NCBI GenBank assembly: GCA_024278215.1 | Contig: JAJRTR010000182.1 | Span: 36,846 to 100,845, forward strand | Length of the DNA stretch: 64,000 bases | Reading direction: 5' to 3' | Source: a bacterium | GTDB taxonomy: Bacteria > UBP15 > UBA6099 > JAJRTR01 | Part shown: positions 27,721-36,121 of the stretch, in pieces | Layout: each line of letters begins with the position of its first letter | Position numbering within the stretch: position 1 is the stretch's first letter | The notes under the pieces: model-generated | The model's database searches: none | What the model was told of the DNA's origin: nothing | The model's input: only the letters and a program-made list of their open reading frames with translations | Made by a program: the position numbers and the translations under genes

Positions 27721-29223
27721 TCATTTATTCTTATTCTTTTCGCGGCGCAGGCGGACCACAAGCATGAATGCTTCCTCGATAATGTTCATAGACATTTTCG
27801 ATTCGCCGTATCTCCTGTCGAGAAAACGGATCGGCACTTCAGCAATCCGCAACCCGGCCTGGTACGCCCTGAACGTCATCACTATCAGGTATCCGTATCC
27901 TTTCGCGGATATGGAATCAAGACCAAGCTTGTCGACCTCGCTGAGACGGATGCACCTGTAGCCTGTCGTCAGGTCGGAAACCGGCACGCCGAGCACAGTT
28001 TTCGCGAACGTGTTGCCGCCGAAACTCAGCAGCCGGCGGTGAACGCCCCAGTTGATTGTCCCGCCGCCCGGCACATAGCGCGCGCCCACGACATAGTCGG
28101 CCTCCTGTGCCGCCCTTATCATCTGCGGCAGCGTCACGGGATCGTGCGATAAGTCGGCGTCCATATTTATCACGAAATCGAAGCCCTGCCCCTTCGCCCA
28201 TTTGATGCCTTCCGTTATGGCGGTGCCCAGTCCGAGCTTGCTGCCGCGGCTCAGCAGGTGCAGGTTCGGGAGTTCACCTTGCAGCGCGCGTACGGCATCG
28301 CCTGTGCCGTCGGGTGACGAGTCGTCCACAACCAGCACGGTGATGTCAGGCAGTAGCCTGAATATGCGTTTGACAAGCGGTGCGATATTATCTTTTTCGT
28401 TGTATGTGCATGTTATTACAGCGACACGCGAGGCGTCCGGCGGCCTGCCGGTATATGCGCCGAGAAGTTTAACTTCCGCACGCGCTTGCCGCTGGATACC
28501 CCTGAGCGGAAGGTAACTTTTTATCGTCTGTCCTATGCCGAGCTTGCTGCGACCGATCTTCTTGTCGTACCTGAGCGTGAAAGGTATCTCCTCGACGCGC
28601 TCGCCCGATTCGAGCAGGCGCAGCAGCAGTTCCGCCTGCACGCCACCGCCCTTCGACTGCACAATATGCGCACCGTAAATATCCGACGCACGCAACAGCG
28701 CCGCCCTCGAATATGCGCGATAGCCGCAGCTTATGTCTTTCACACCCGGCACGGGCGCGAGCAGGTCCATGAAACTCTTCGCGCCCCGGCTCAGTAGTTT
28801 TCGCGGCGCGCTCACTCCCTTTTCTTCGCCGCCCTCGACGAAACGCGAACATATCGCCAGCCCCGCGCCGCCCCTTATTCTTTCGACAAGCGCCGCGATG
28901 TATTCCGGATTATGCGTGTCGTCGGCGTCCATTGTCACCATCACGTCGGCGGCGGAGTCCGCACGATCGAGGAAGGCGTTTATCCCGGTTTCAATCGCCG
29001 CGGCGAGTCCCCTGTTCTCACTGTGCGACACGACTTCCAGAGCGCCCGCTTCCGCGAGCGCGTGCTCCCGCGACACACGCACCGTCCCGTCGCTGCATCC
29101 GTCGTCGACGACAATAACCTTCACCGCATGCTCGTATCCACGCGCAAACGCGGCTATCGCATCCAGAAGCGAGGGGAGCGCCCGCTCTTCATTATATGCC
29201 GGAAGAACAACGTAGATTGTCAT
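27721..29223 (-). CDS. tandem GT2 glycosyltransferase (two DPM-like domains)
   Basis: This 500-residue protein contains two complete family 2 glycosyltransferase domains. Domain 1 (about 1-240) has VVLPAYNEERALPSLLDAI, VIVVDDGCSDGT and VMVTMDADDTHNPEYI. Domain 2 (about 260-495) has VITCTYNEKDNIAPLVKRIF, VLVVDDSSPDGTGDA and VINMDADLSHDPVTLPQM, and is close to dolichol/polyprenol-phosphate mannose synthase. Each has the DxD-type metal motif. There are no membrane helices. Together they may transfer two sugars to polyprenyl phosphate or a surface glycan. The ATG at 29223 is preferred over TTG at 29229. It lies 34 bases downstream of rdgB on the same strand. Confidence 0.85.
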   Translation of the reverse strand: MTIYVVLPAYNEERALPSLLDAIAAFARGYEHAVKVIVVDDGCSDGTVRVSREHALAEAGALEVVSHSENRGLAAAIETGINAFLDRADSAADVMVTMDADDTHNPEYIAALVERIRGGAGLAICSRFVEGGEEKGVSAPRKLLSRGAKSFMDLLAPVPGVKDISCGYRAYSRAALLRASDIYGAHIVQSKGGGVQAELLLRLLESGERVEEIPFTLRYDKKIGRSKLGIGQTIKSYLPLRGIQRQARAEVKLLGAYTGRPPDASRVAVITCTYNEKDNIAPLVKRIFRLLPDITVLVVDDSSPDGTGDAVRALQGELPNLHLLSRGSKLGLGTAITEGIKWAKGQGFDFVINMDADLSHDPVTLPQMIRAAQEADYVVGARYVPGGGTINWGVHRRLLSFGGNTFAKTVLGVPVSDLTTGYRCIRLSEVDKLGLDSISAKGYGYLIVMTFRAYQAGLRIAEVPIRFLDRRYGESKMSMNIIEEAFMLVVRLRREKNKNK

Positions 29224-29256
29224 ATTCAAGTTCTTTTTTCCCAGGTAGTTACAATT

Positions 29257-29853
29257 CTATATAGTTTCCTTTTCGAGCAGCATTTTTTTCAGAGCCCGGA
29301 AAGCATTCGCCCTGTGGCTTATGCTGTTCTTTTCTTCCGCCGTGATTTCAGCCATAGTCAGACCGCGCTCCGGGAGATAGAAAACCGGGTCGTACCCGAA
29401 CCCGCCGCCGCCGCGTGGCTCGCGTGTTATGACACCGCGACATTCGCCCTCGACGGATTCTTCCGAGCCGTCGGGATACCTGACGGCGACAACGCACACA
29501 AAGCGCGCTCCCCGCTCCGCTTCGGGCACATCCTCGAGCTCTCCGAGCAGTTTTGTGTACAGATCGCTCGCCGCCGCGCCTTCACCCGCGTAACGTGCCG
29601 AGTGCACTCCCGGCCCGCCACCCAGCGCGTCCACTTCGAGTCCCGAGTCGTCCGCCACTATTATACCTTCAACCTCGCCCGCCGCCGCACGCACCTTTTT
29701 GAACGCGTTCTCCCTGTATGTTTCGCCGTCCTCGACTGCGTCGAAATCTATGATCACTCCGAATTCTTTCAGACTTTTTACCTCTATCGGTGCCATGATT
29801 GCCGCGATCTCACGCGCTTTATTGTCATTGAACGTCGCCAGTATGATCTCCAT
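29257..29853 (-). CDS. rdgB: XTP/dITP diphosphatase (RdgB/HAM1 family)
   Basis: This 198-residue protein has all family landmarks: the N-terminal [14 protein letters not shown], the metal-binding [24 protein letters not shown], the [12 protein letters not shown] block, and [15 protein letters not shown] near the end. The enzyme hydrolyses deaminated purine nucleoside triphosphates to monophosphate and pyrophosphate and keeps the nucleotide pool clean. Length is typical. It precedes the tandem glycosyltransferase gene on the minus strand. Confidence 0.95.
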   Translation of the reverse strand: [198 protein letters not shown]

Positions 29854-30138
29854 ATTTTTCTCTCCTGTTGCCGGTGTGCTTCAGTACATAACAGCGATTA
29901 TTGGTGAAAATAGAGCACTGATATTTTTCTGTAAAATAAAAAACAGGGACAGTATATTATGAATATCAAGCGGCGTAACGAAAACCCTTTGAAGCACCTG
30001 TTCCCGTGGCCCGCGCCTGGGAACAATGGTGATTTTTTAAACCACATTGGTGAAATATGCAGTTATCCATCCACAGGAGCCGCTGATAAATATGTTGGAC
30101 CTGTGAGCCAATTAATTACTTCGAGTGCGGGCCGGGCG

Positions 30139-31119
30139 TTACTCCATCATCTCGTCATAAAAGTCAACGAAGTTCGGGTTTTCGACAGTTTCCATCAGTT
30201 TCATGGCCGCCCTGGGATGATCGTTGAGAAGACCGGTGATCATGTACGGTATGTCAAACCCCCATTTCAGTTCGGCTCTCATGGGCTCGACCCATTTCTC
30301 AATCGCTTTTATGAGGGGGCGGAGTTTGAACTTGGGATTTCGCAGGAAGCCGATAAGAAGTTCTGTCTGGCAGTTGCCCGCGCCCCTGCCGAGGCCCGCA
30401 AAGCTGCCGTCAGCCATGCTCGCGCCGAAAATCAGCGATTCTGTTGTGTTCGCAAACGCAAGCGACTGATTATTGTGCGCGTGAATACCAACATTTTTAC
30501 GCCACTGCTTCGCGATATCGAGATACTGCGTCGTCAATCTTCGTATCTGCTCCGGGTAGAGGGAGCCGAAACTGTCGACTATGTATATTGTATTAACCGG
30601 GCTTTCCATCAGGGCGTTGAGCGCGTTTCTTATTTCGTTTCCCGAAACTTTCGATACGGCCATAATATTGATTGAAGTCTCATAACCTTTTACATTAGCG
30701 TCATTGATCATGTCGATGGCAAGCGGAATCTGGTGTATATATGCCGCGACACGAATCAGATCGATAACACTTTCTTCACGCGGAATAATGTCCTCTTTGT
30801 AATCGCTCTTTTCGGCATCGGCCATTACTGAAATTTTCAGGTCGGTATCGTTGTCGCCCACGACTTTTCGGATATCTTCCTCGTCGCAGTGCTTCCAGGG
30901 GCCGAATTCCGACTTCGGAAACTGCGTTTTTGAGTTTTTATAGCCCATTTCCATATAGTCGATACCCGCTTCGACACATGCGTCATACACAACTTTCACA
31001 AAATCATAATCGAATTTGTGGTTGTTCATGAGACCGCCGTCCCGTATCGTGCAGTCCAGCACTTTTATGTCGGACCTGAATGTCGTAAGATTTCCGATTG
31101 CCTGCTCCATGTTATCCAT
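30139..31119 (-). CDS. HMGL-like aldolase (4-hydroxy-2-oxovalerate aldolase-like)
   Basis: This 326-residue TIM barrel belongs to the pyruvate carboxyltransferase/HMG-CoA lyase superfamily. It shows the opening LDCTIRDGGLMNNH with the metal-linked Asp, VDSFGSLYPEQI, and the metal-binding H-A-H in VGIHAHNNQSLAF, followed by AGLGRGAGNCQTELLI. It resembles the aldolase-type members rather than isopropylmalate synthases; the substrate is uncertain, and no acetaldehyde dehydrogenase lies nearby. The ATG at 31119 follows GGGAGAAAAGGA; a longer reading to 31185 has no ribosome site. It is divergent from the TetR gene, which might regulate it. Confidence 0.75.
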   Translation of the reverse strand: MDNMEQAIGNLTTFRSDIKVLDCTIRDGGLMNNHKFDYDFVKVVYDACVEAGIDYMEMGYKNSKTQFPKSEFGPWKHCDEEDIRKVVGDNDTDLKISVMADAEKSDYKEDIIPREESVIDLIRVAAYIHQIPLAIDMINDANVKGYETSINIMAVSKVSGNEIRNALNALMESPVNTIYIVDSFGSLYPEQIRRLTTQYLDIAKQWRKNVGIHAHNNQSLAFANTTESLIFGASMADGSFAGLGRGAGNCQTELLIGFLRNPKFKLRPLIKAIEKWVEPMRAELKWGFDIPYMITGLLNDHPRAAMKLMETVENPNFVDFYDEMME

Positions 31120-31248
31120 TTCCTTTTCTCCCAGTCTCGGTTGCCGGTCTGTGCGGATACTGTGCCGACCACACGGCAACATCATTGCATATTAAGCGTC
31201 TGACATTATAGCACAAACAACGGAAGAAAAGAAAAAATATATTATGAC

Positions 31249-31276
31249 TTGACATCATAATTGAACGGACTATAAT
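31249..31276 (+). promoter_or_regulatory. sigma70-like promoter of the TetR gene
   Basis: TTGACA at 31249-31254 and TATAAT at 31271-31276 are perfect consensus hexamers with a 16-base spacer. They lie 30 bases before the TetR start codon. Confidence 0.8.
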
Positions 31277-31280
31277 TATG
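31256..31280. promoter_or_regulatory. probable operator palindrome
   Basis: CATAATT at 31256-31262 is the exact inverse of AATTATG at 31274-31280, with 11 bases between. It overlaps the spacer and -10 box, the usual site for autorepression by a TetR protein. It could also control the divergent aldolase gene. Confidence 0.6.
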
Positions 31281-31306
31281 AACATATTCATATTTAGAGT
31301 GGATTC

Positions 31307-31957
31307 ATGGCCGGCTTAAGACAAAAGAAAAAGGAACAGCGGGAACAGCGGATTCTCGAAGCGGCCCGTTGTCTTTTCATACGGAAGGGATTCGCAGAAA
31401 CAAGCATCGAGGGTATAGCGGAACATGCGGAGGTAGGTGTCGGCACTGTCTACAACTATTTTCGTTCGAAAGATGAACTTCTCATCGCAATAATTGTCCG
31501 TGCAACGGACGATGTCATTGACGCCGGAAAGGTGGTTATTGCGGACCCGCCCGCTGATCCGGTCACAGGATTTACAGCGCTTTTCGATATTTACACGGAA
31601 TGTTTCACTGAATTCGAGAAGGGCCTTATGCGTGATATGTTCTCCGCATTTTTTCGTCATGGACAGTTGGTGGACAATGAGCTTGTCGAGCAGGATTTTC
31701 GTATTGTGGTGCAGATTTCGCAGCTTATCGAATATTACAGTGCAGAGGGAAAGATCGAAAGCGATTTTGCCACCCAGCAGGCCGCGCTCGCGCTTTACGG
31801 ACAGTTTTTTATGAATTTCCTGATATACGCCGCGACTGATACTATGTCCCTGGATGAGGTGAAAATGGCGATGGCAGCGCAGTTGGATATATTTTTTTAT
31901 GGTTTGCTGTCGCTGGAGATCAAGTGTGGTAAACAGGGGCCGTTTAAAATATTCTGA
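31307..31957 (+). CDS. TetR/AcrR-family transcription regulator
   Basis: This 216-residue protein has the N-terminal TetR DNA-binding domain (RILEAARCLFIRKGFAETSI ... IAEHAEVGVGTVYNYFRSKD ELL, residues about 10-65) and a helical ligand-binding domain ending near residue 205. TetR proteins usually repress nearby genes until a small ligand binds. A perfect-looking promoter with a 7-bp palindrome lies just upstream, suggesting autorepression. The closest targets are the divergent aldolase and its own gene. Confidence 0.9.
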   Translation: MAGLRQKKKEQREQRILEAARCLFIRKGFAETSIEGIAEHAEVGVGTVYNYFRSKDELLIAIIVRATDDVIDAGKVVIADPPADPVTGFTALFDIYTECFTEFEKGLMRDMFSAFFRHGQLVDNELVEQDFRIVVQISQLIEYYSAEGKIESDFATQQAALALYGQFFMNFLIYAATDTMSLDEVKMAMAAQLDIFFYGLLSLEIKCGKQGPFKIF

Positions 31958-32022
31958 TTCTGACGCGGTCGTCTGCAACCGGCTCATGAACTGAGACACC
32001 GACGGCCTCCCTGCAAAGATAA

Positions 32023-32754
32023 AAGACGAGGACGCGGAAAAAATCATTAAATGAAAAATTGACATTCGTCTACGCGCCCGGCGCAACCGCAGCCCTGCCC
32101 GGAATGCCCGACAGAGCGCCCGGCTCTCTGCGTGCCGACTGGAACGGCTCCGCTCTGCTCGCGCGCTACTACGGCAGCCGGCACGGCTGGGACTACTCGA
32201 TACAGGGCGGTAAAATCTATGGCGGCTACCACTACGGCGGCGGCCTTGTCGGCGAGGTCGGCCCTTACCAGCTTCGCGTCGAAGCGTCACTTTTCCTTGC
32301 GGACGACAGCCCCGCCCTGCCCTACCCTCTCACGGGCAATCTGTTCGACGACTCGACAACTGCTGTCTTCGGCATCGGCAGATACTATAAATCTTCGCTC
32401 GACCTCGAAGTCGAATATCTCTACAACGGAGCAGGCGACCCGGACGATTACTACACCGCATATCTGCGCCGGGCTTATGGCGGCTCGCTCAGCCTCGGGC
32501 GGCAAATTATAGGCGTGACGGCAACTTACGAATTTTCGCCGCTGATCAACGGTCGTCTCGCTGCTCTGCACTCGCTTTCCGACCAGTCGGCACAACTTCA
32601 GCCGGTTATCATCCGCTCGCTTACCGACAACTCGGATGCCGTCTTCGGTGCCACGCTGGATTTCGGACACCGCCCGGCGGCGGACCCGATTACCGGCATA
32701 CGCCTGCGCAGCGAATTCGGCACTTATCCGAACTATTTCTTTTCACAATATAAA
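32023..32754 (+). pseudogene. C-terminal fragment of an outer-membrane beta-barrel protein
   Basis: From about 32059 the frame encodes about 230 residues of alternating aromatic strands with Gly/Tyr turns: SALLARYYGSRHGWDYSIQG, KIYGGYHYGGGLVGEVGPYQ, LDLEVEYLYNGAGDPDDYYT. There is no signal peptide; a TAA stop sits at 32020-32022, just upstream. The 3' end runs straight into the 178-bp element at 32755, which supplies the last codons EPIAKLCS and the stop. The gene therefore looks truncated at both ends. The family cannot be named; a porin-like barrel is inferred. Confidence 0.6.
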
Positions 32755-32932
32755 GAGCCAATTGCAAAATTATGTTCGTAGCGAGGTCGAGCGAAATTGT
32801 TCAGAGCAAGGCGGAGGTGTAAAATCCTCGCAGGCGTACTTGTAGAGTACGTCGAGGACGATTTTGCGCCGACAACGCAGCTATGGACAATAGCAGCCGA
32901 CCGCAGCAGAATCATAATTTTGCAATTGGCTC
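32755..32932. repeat. 178-bp inverted-repeat element, copy C
   Basis: This intact copy has ends GAGCCAATTGCAAAA and TTTTGCAATTGGCTC. Its reverse complement matches copy A at 341-518 over the full length with only a handful of differences. It interrupts the end of the beta-barrel remnant. Confidence 0.88.
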
Positions 32933-33022
32933 TAAAGTCTATTTCTGAGATTTTTTTTCTGAAACCGCACCGCTTCTTATGTGCGCGTACCGGCGCGCTA
33001 CCCCGGATTTCTCGCGATTCCG

Positions 33023-33047
33023 GCCCGCATTGGTGAAATATGCGGGC
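33023..33047. repeat. REP-like palindrome, best copy
   Basis: GCCCGCAT pairs exactly with ATGCGGGC around a 9-base loop (TGGTGAAAT). Similar copies are at 26653-26677, 17799-17822, 56977-57000 and near 30042. They are extragenic and occur in both orientations. Confidence 0.7.
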
Positions 33048-33166
33048 TACACGCAGGCGAATGCCCGGCAGTTCCATCGCTCGCTGTTGCAGTGGTGTGG
33101 GGATGTTGGTTTTGTAAAATGCTTCGGCAACGGGAAGTTTCGGTTGCACGATATTGAGTGTTGCTG

Positions 33167-34546
33167 TCAGACTCTGATCTTTATATCCCTCGTTTTCTCG
33201 TCCAGTGGATATTTCAGAAAGATAAAGAACCCGATGAGACCAAGAACGCCTGCGATAGGACCGAGCAGACTGACCCCGAGATAGCAGTCCGGACCGCCGC
33301 ATGTTGCCGAGGGCAGATTCTTTCCGAAATATTCGAACAGAACACCCTGCATACCCATGGACAAACCGGTCGCGATCTTTTGCAGAAGCCCCTGCATGCC
33401 GAAATACATGCCTTCGCGGCGGTGGCCGGAGATTTTTTCGTCATAGTCCGCTATGTCTGCAAGGATAGCCATGGGCATGACCTGGTTGATGGCTATGGGA
33501 ATACTGAGCAGTGCCATGATAATGATGCCCGCTACTGTGGGGCTGACCGGCAGGGGGAAACGCCCCACGAAAAACATCAGTGGCATAATCACTGCCAGCA
33601 GCAACAATCCGACCTTGTACAAAAATGCTTTTTCAAACTTTTTTGTGAGCAGATTGATTACAAGAAACGAAACAGCGATGCCCGGAAAGAGTATGAGATA
33701 GACCGTGGTAACAAAACCCTCGGTCTGTCCCATGAGGCGGGTCACGATAAACGGGATCGAGGCAGTGATGCACGCGAAACCCAGGTACTGAAAGATCGAC
33801 GAAGTGATATAGACGCGAAACGCGGGGTTTTTCAGAGTCCAGGAAAACGACTGGAACATGCTGTATGACTCTTCCTTCACGGTCGGCGAATGATCGTGCG
33901 TTTCCCGCACAGTGAAAGCCGTGATATAGATAAAAACAAACGCCATGCCGCCGGAAAAAAGCGCCGCATTGAAGTAGCCAAGGTACATTGATGATTTTAC
34001 GTCGATGAATTTCGGAAGGATCATGCCCTGGAACGCCGTGGCGAGAAGCATGAACACGGCAAGATAAGTTGAAACCTGCACACGTTCGGCGTTGTCGGGA
34101 ATCAGTTCCGGGTAAAGCGAAAGATACGGTCCCATAACCAGCGTGAAAAATATATAAAACAGCCCCATGAGTACAATCGTATAAATGGTGATGGCCAGAC
34201 TGCCTGCGGGAAATATCGGGTGGAACAGGAGGATGAATGTGAGAATAAGCGGGGGGGTGGCGAACAGCAGAAAAGGACGGCGACGCCCCCATCGGGAGTG
34301 GGTATTGTCGCTCCAGTAGGCCACCAGCGGGTCCGCGATCCCATCCACAAACCGACCGAGCATGAATGCGATACCGAATACAGCGGACGATATGTAGACC
34401 TCATGCCCCGGGCCTCTGGTGGTATAGAAATACACCAGCCAACCGGTGCATACCATGTTCACGATATTGCCGCCGAACTGACCGCTGCAATAAAGCATAC
34501 TGCGACCGAAACCATAACGCTGATTCTGTGTCTTTGTATTGTTCAT
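33167..34546 (-). CDS. MFS sugar:cation symporter of the GPH family
   Basis: This 459-residue protein has about 12 hydrophobic membrane helices. The loop after helix 2 carries GRFVDGIADPLVAYWSDNTH-SRWGRRRPF, the conserved Asp-containing signature of glycoside-pentoside-hexuronide:cation symporters such as MelB. Another family-like loop is SIPIAINQVMPMAILADIADYDE. Such carriers import oligosaccharides or hexuronides with Na+ or H+. With the heparinase-type lyase at 3341 it may be part of uronate or sugar use, though they are not adjacent. The gene stands alone on the minus strand. Confidence 0.85.
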   Translation of the reverse strand: MNNTKTQNQRYGFGRSMLYCSGQFGGNIVNMVCTGWLVYFYTTRGPGHEVYISSAVFGIAFMLGRFVDGIADPLVAYWSDNTHSRWGRRRPFLLFATPPLILTFILLFHPIFPAGSLAITIYTIVLMGLFYIFFTLVMGPYLSLYPELIPDNAERVQVSTYLAVFMLLATAFQGMILPKFIDVKSSMYLGYFNAALFSGGMAFVFIYITAFTVRETHDHSPTVKEESYSMFQSFSWTLKNPAFRVYITSSIFQYLGFACITASIPFIVTRLMGQTEGFVTTVYLILFPGIAVSFLVINLLTKKFEKAFLYKVGLLLLAVIMPLMFFVGRFPLPVSPTVAGIIIMALLSIPIAINQVMPMAILADIADYDEKISGHRREGMYFGMQGLLQKIATGLSMGMQGVLFEYFGKNLPSATCGGPDCYLGVSLLGPIAGVLGLIGFFIFLKYPLDEKTRDIKIRV

Positions 34547-34687
34547 GAGATTCTGGTGTTCCTACATTCACCTGTTCAGCATAGCCTCTTGAGGGCGATT
34601 TTGCAACGACATGTTATCTATAAAGAAGTAATTGTGAACGCTGGAGCATTCAGTCGATGAGTTCACAAGATGAACCACAGGAATACT

Positions 34688-34720
34688 TAGCCCGGATTTC
34701 TTTGTGAGAAATCCGGGCTA
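34688..34720. repeat. short hairpin repeat
   Basis: GCCCGGATTTC pairs exactly with GAAATCCGGGC around the loop TTTGTGA. A slightly diverged copy (AACCCGCATTTC...GAAATCCGGGTT) is at 41893-41924, next to attL of the first element. No T-run follows, so it is not a typical terminator. Confidence 0.65.
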
Positions 34721-34754
34721 ACCCATCTTGCGTCTTTTCTTTGTTGACAGGATA

Positions 34755-35747
34755 CTACAAATCATAGATGCCGCCGGCTTCGATCACTTCGACATCGGCG
34801 TCGAGTTCTTTGTCGAATCTCGCAAGTGCGCTGTCGCATGTGTCATGCGCCGACAGAAGCACACGTTTGGGCGCGGCTGCATTTATTGCCTCGATTGCGG
34901 CTCCCTGATCGTTCTCTGTTATACGTTCCCACGGCGGTTTCCCTGTTCCGAACAGCATCTGGAGCTGGATGCCGCCCTTGTTGCCTCTGCCGGTCGTAAC
35001 CGGGAAATGCAATCCGCCACCTATAGCATATATCGGATCGTCTGTAAGTTTTTTCACCATGTCGAGAATCACCTGTATCGTAGGGTGTACGCAACCTGTG
35101 AAAAGGACAATGCCTTTATCCTTTATCTTTGCGATTATCGACTGTTCTTCGCATAGTCCCAGCAAGAAAAGACTTCTGCACAGCGGTCCGGTCGAATATA
35201 TGCCGCCTGCAAGATGTGTCGGTTTCGCAACTATCCGCTCGTCAAATCCCGGCGCTTTTGCGTCTTCCGGCAGGTAGCAAGGTTTCCCGTTTCCCTTGCT
35301 CAGGCTCGCTGGAATGCTCATTGTTTTTGACCGGCTCGCCTTCATGCCGCCGAAATGATCGAGGTGAAGGTGCGAGATCGCCACTGCATCCACATCGTCG
35401 AGGCTGAAACCGAGTTTCTTCGCATTTTTTGCCAGTGTTTCCTGTTCTTCGCCGAAGCCGATATCAAAGAGCAGTGAACCACGGTCGGTGTTGAAAACAT
35501 AAGATACACCCGCGCTCCTCTCGAATCCCGGGCGTGTCTTCCACTCGACGAGCGACTTCAATTCAAATCTATCGAGTTCAGGCAGTTCGAGCTTCCGCGC
35601 TTCGGCTATCCTCTTTTTGTTAGTGCGTTCTACTTCGTTGCGTGTCTTCTCGAATTTAATGTTTCTCAGTCCGAGCACCGGCACAAGTACGGGTGATGCC
35701 GCTGCGATCAGCGGCCAGAACTTCACTGGTATTCTTGTATTTTCCAT
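34755..35747 (-). CDS. membrane-anchored MBL-fold metallo-hydrolase
   Basis: This 330-residue protein begins with one hydrophobic helix (KFWPLIAAASPVLVPVLGL), likely an anchor or uncleaved signal. The rest is a metallo-beta-lactamase fold with the metal motif ISHLHLDHFGGM, GIVLFTGCVHP and the late His in LLSAHDTCDSA. It resembles the dihydropterin-ribofuranosyl-aminobenzene phosphate synthase-like subgroup of this fold, where substrates are mostly unknown. The ATG at 35747 follows GGAGAGGGGCG by 7 bases. It stands alone on the minus strand. Confidence 0.8.
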   Translation of the reverse strand: MENTRIPVKFWPLIAAASPVLVPVLGLRNIKFEKTRNEVERTNKKRIAEARKLELPELDRFELKSLVEWKTRPGFERSAGVSYVFNTDRGSLLFDIGFGEEQETLAKNAKKLGFSLDDVDAVAISHLHLDHFGGMKASRSKTMSIPASLSKGNGKPCYLPEDAKAPGFDERIVAKPTHLAGGIYSTGPLCRSLFLLGLCEEQSIIAKIKDKGIVLFTGCVHPTIQVILDMVKKLTDDPIYAIGGGLHFPVTTGRGNKGGIQLQMLFGTGKPPWERITENDQGAAIEAINAAAPKRVLLSAHDTCDSALARFDKELDADVEVIEAGGIYDL

Positions 35748-35826
35748 TTTAAAACGCCCCTCTCCAATTTGTAAGGCCCTGGATTCCTCCAACACCATAT
35801 CCACAACTAATCACCCTGTCCTTAAC

Positions 35827-35892
35827 GCCAATTGCAAAATCCTGGTTCGAGTGCGGTCGGCTGCAATTGTCAACAGCTGCGTTGTCGGCACA
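35827..35892. repeat. 178-bp element, truncated copy E
   Basis: GCCAATTGCAAAAT, GTGCGGTCGGCTGCAATTGT and AGCTGCGTTGTCGGC match the left third of the 178-bp element. The rest of the gap up to 36121 holds no gene. Confidence 0.65.
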
Positions 35893-36121
35893 TCAACATA
35901 CATATCCATTATGGCAAATATTGCAATCATTTTCAAAATACATGGAATTTCAAGGATTTTGTATGCCGTTACCGCTTTTCTTCGCGGCATAGCTGACAAA
36001 TAATTATTTTCATTATCGTTTTACATTAAATCGAAGTTTTGATATTGTTACATTCTAACTAATACAGGCAGATTCAGATCGCAGAAACGACATCCGCGCG
36101 AATGGTAGAGAGACAAGCGAA

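Noticed and set aside
29959-30675. 238-residue plus-strand frame
   Set aside because: It overlaps the aldolase gene antisense, has no domain and no ribosome site.
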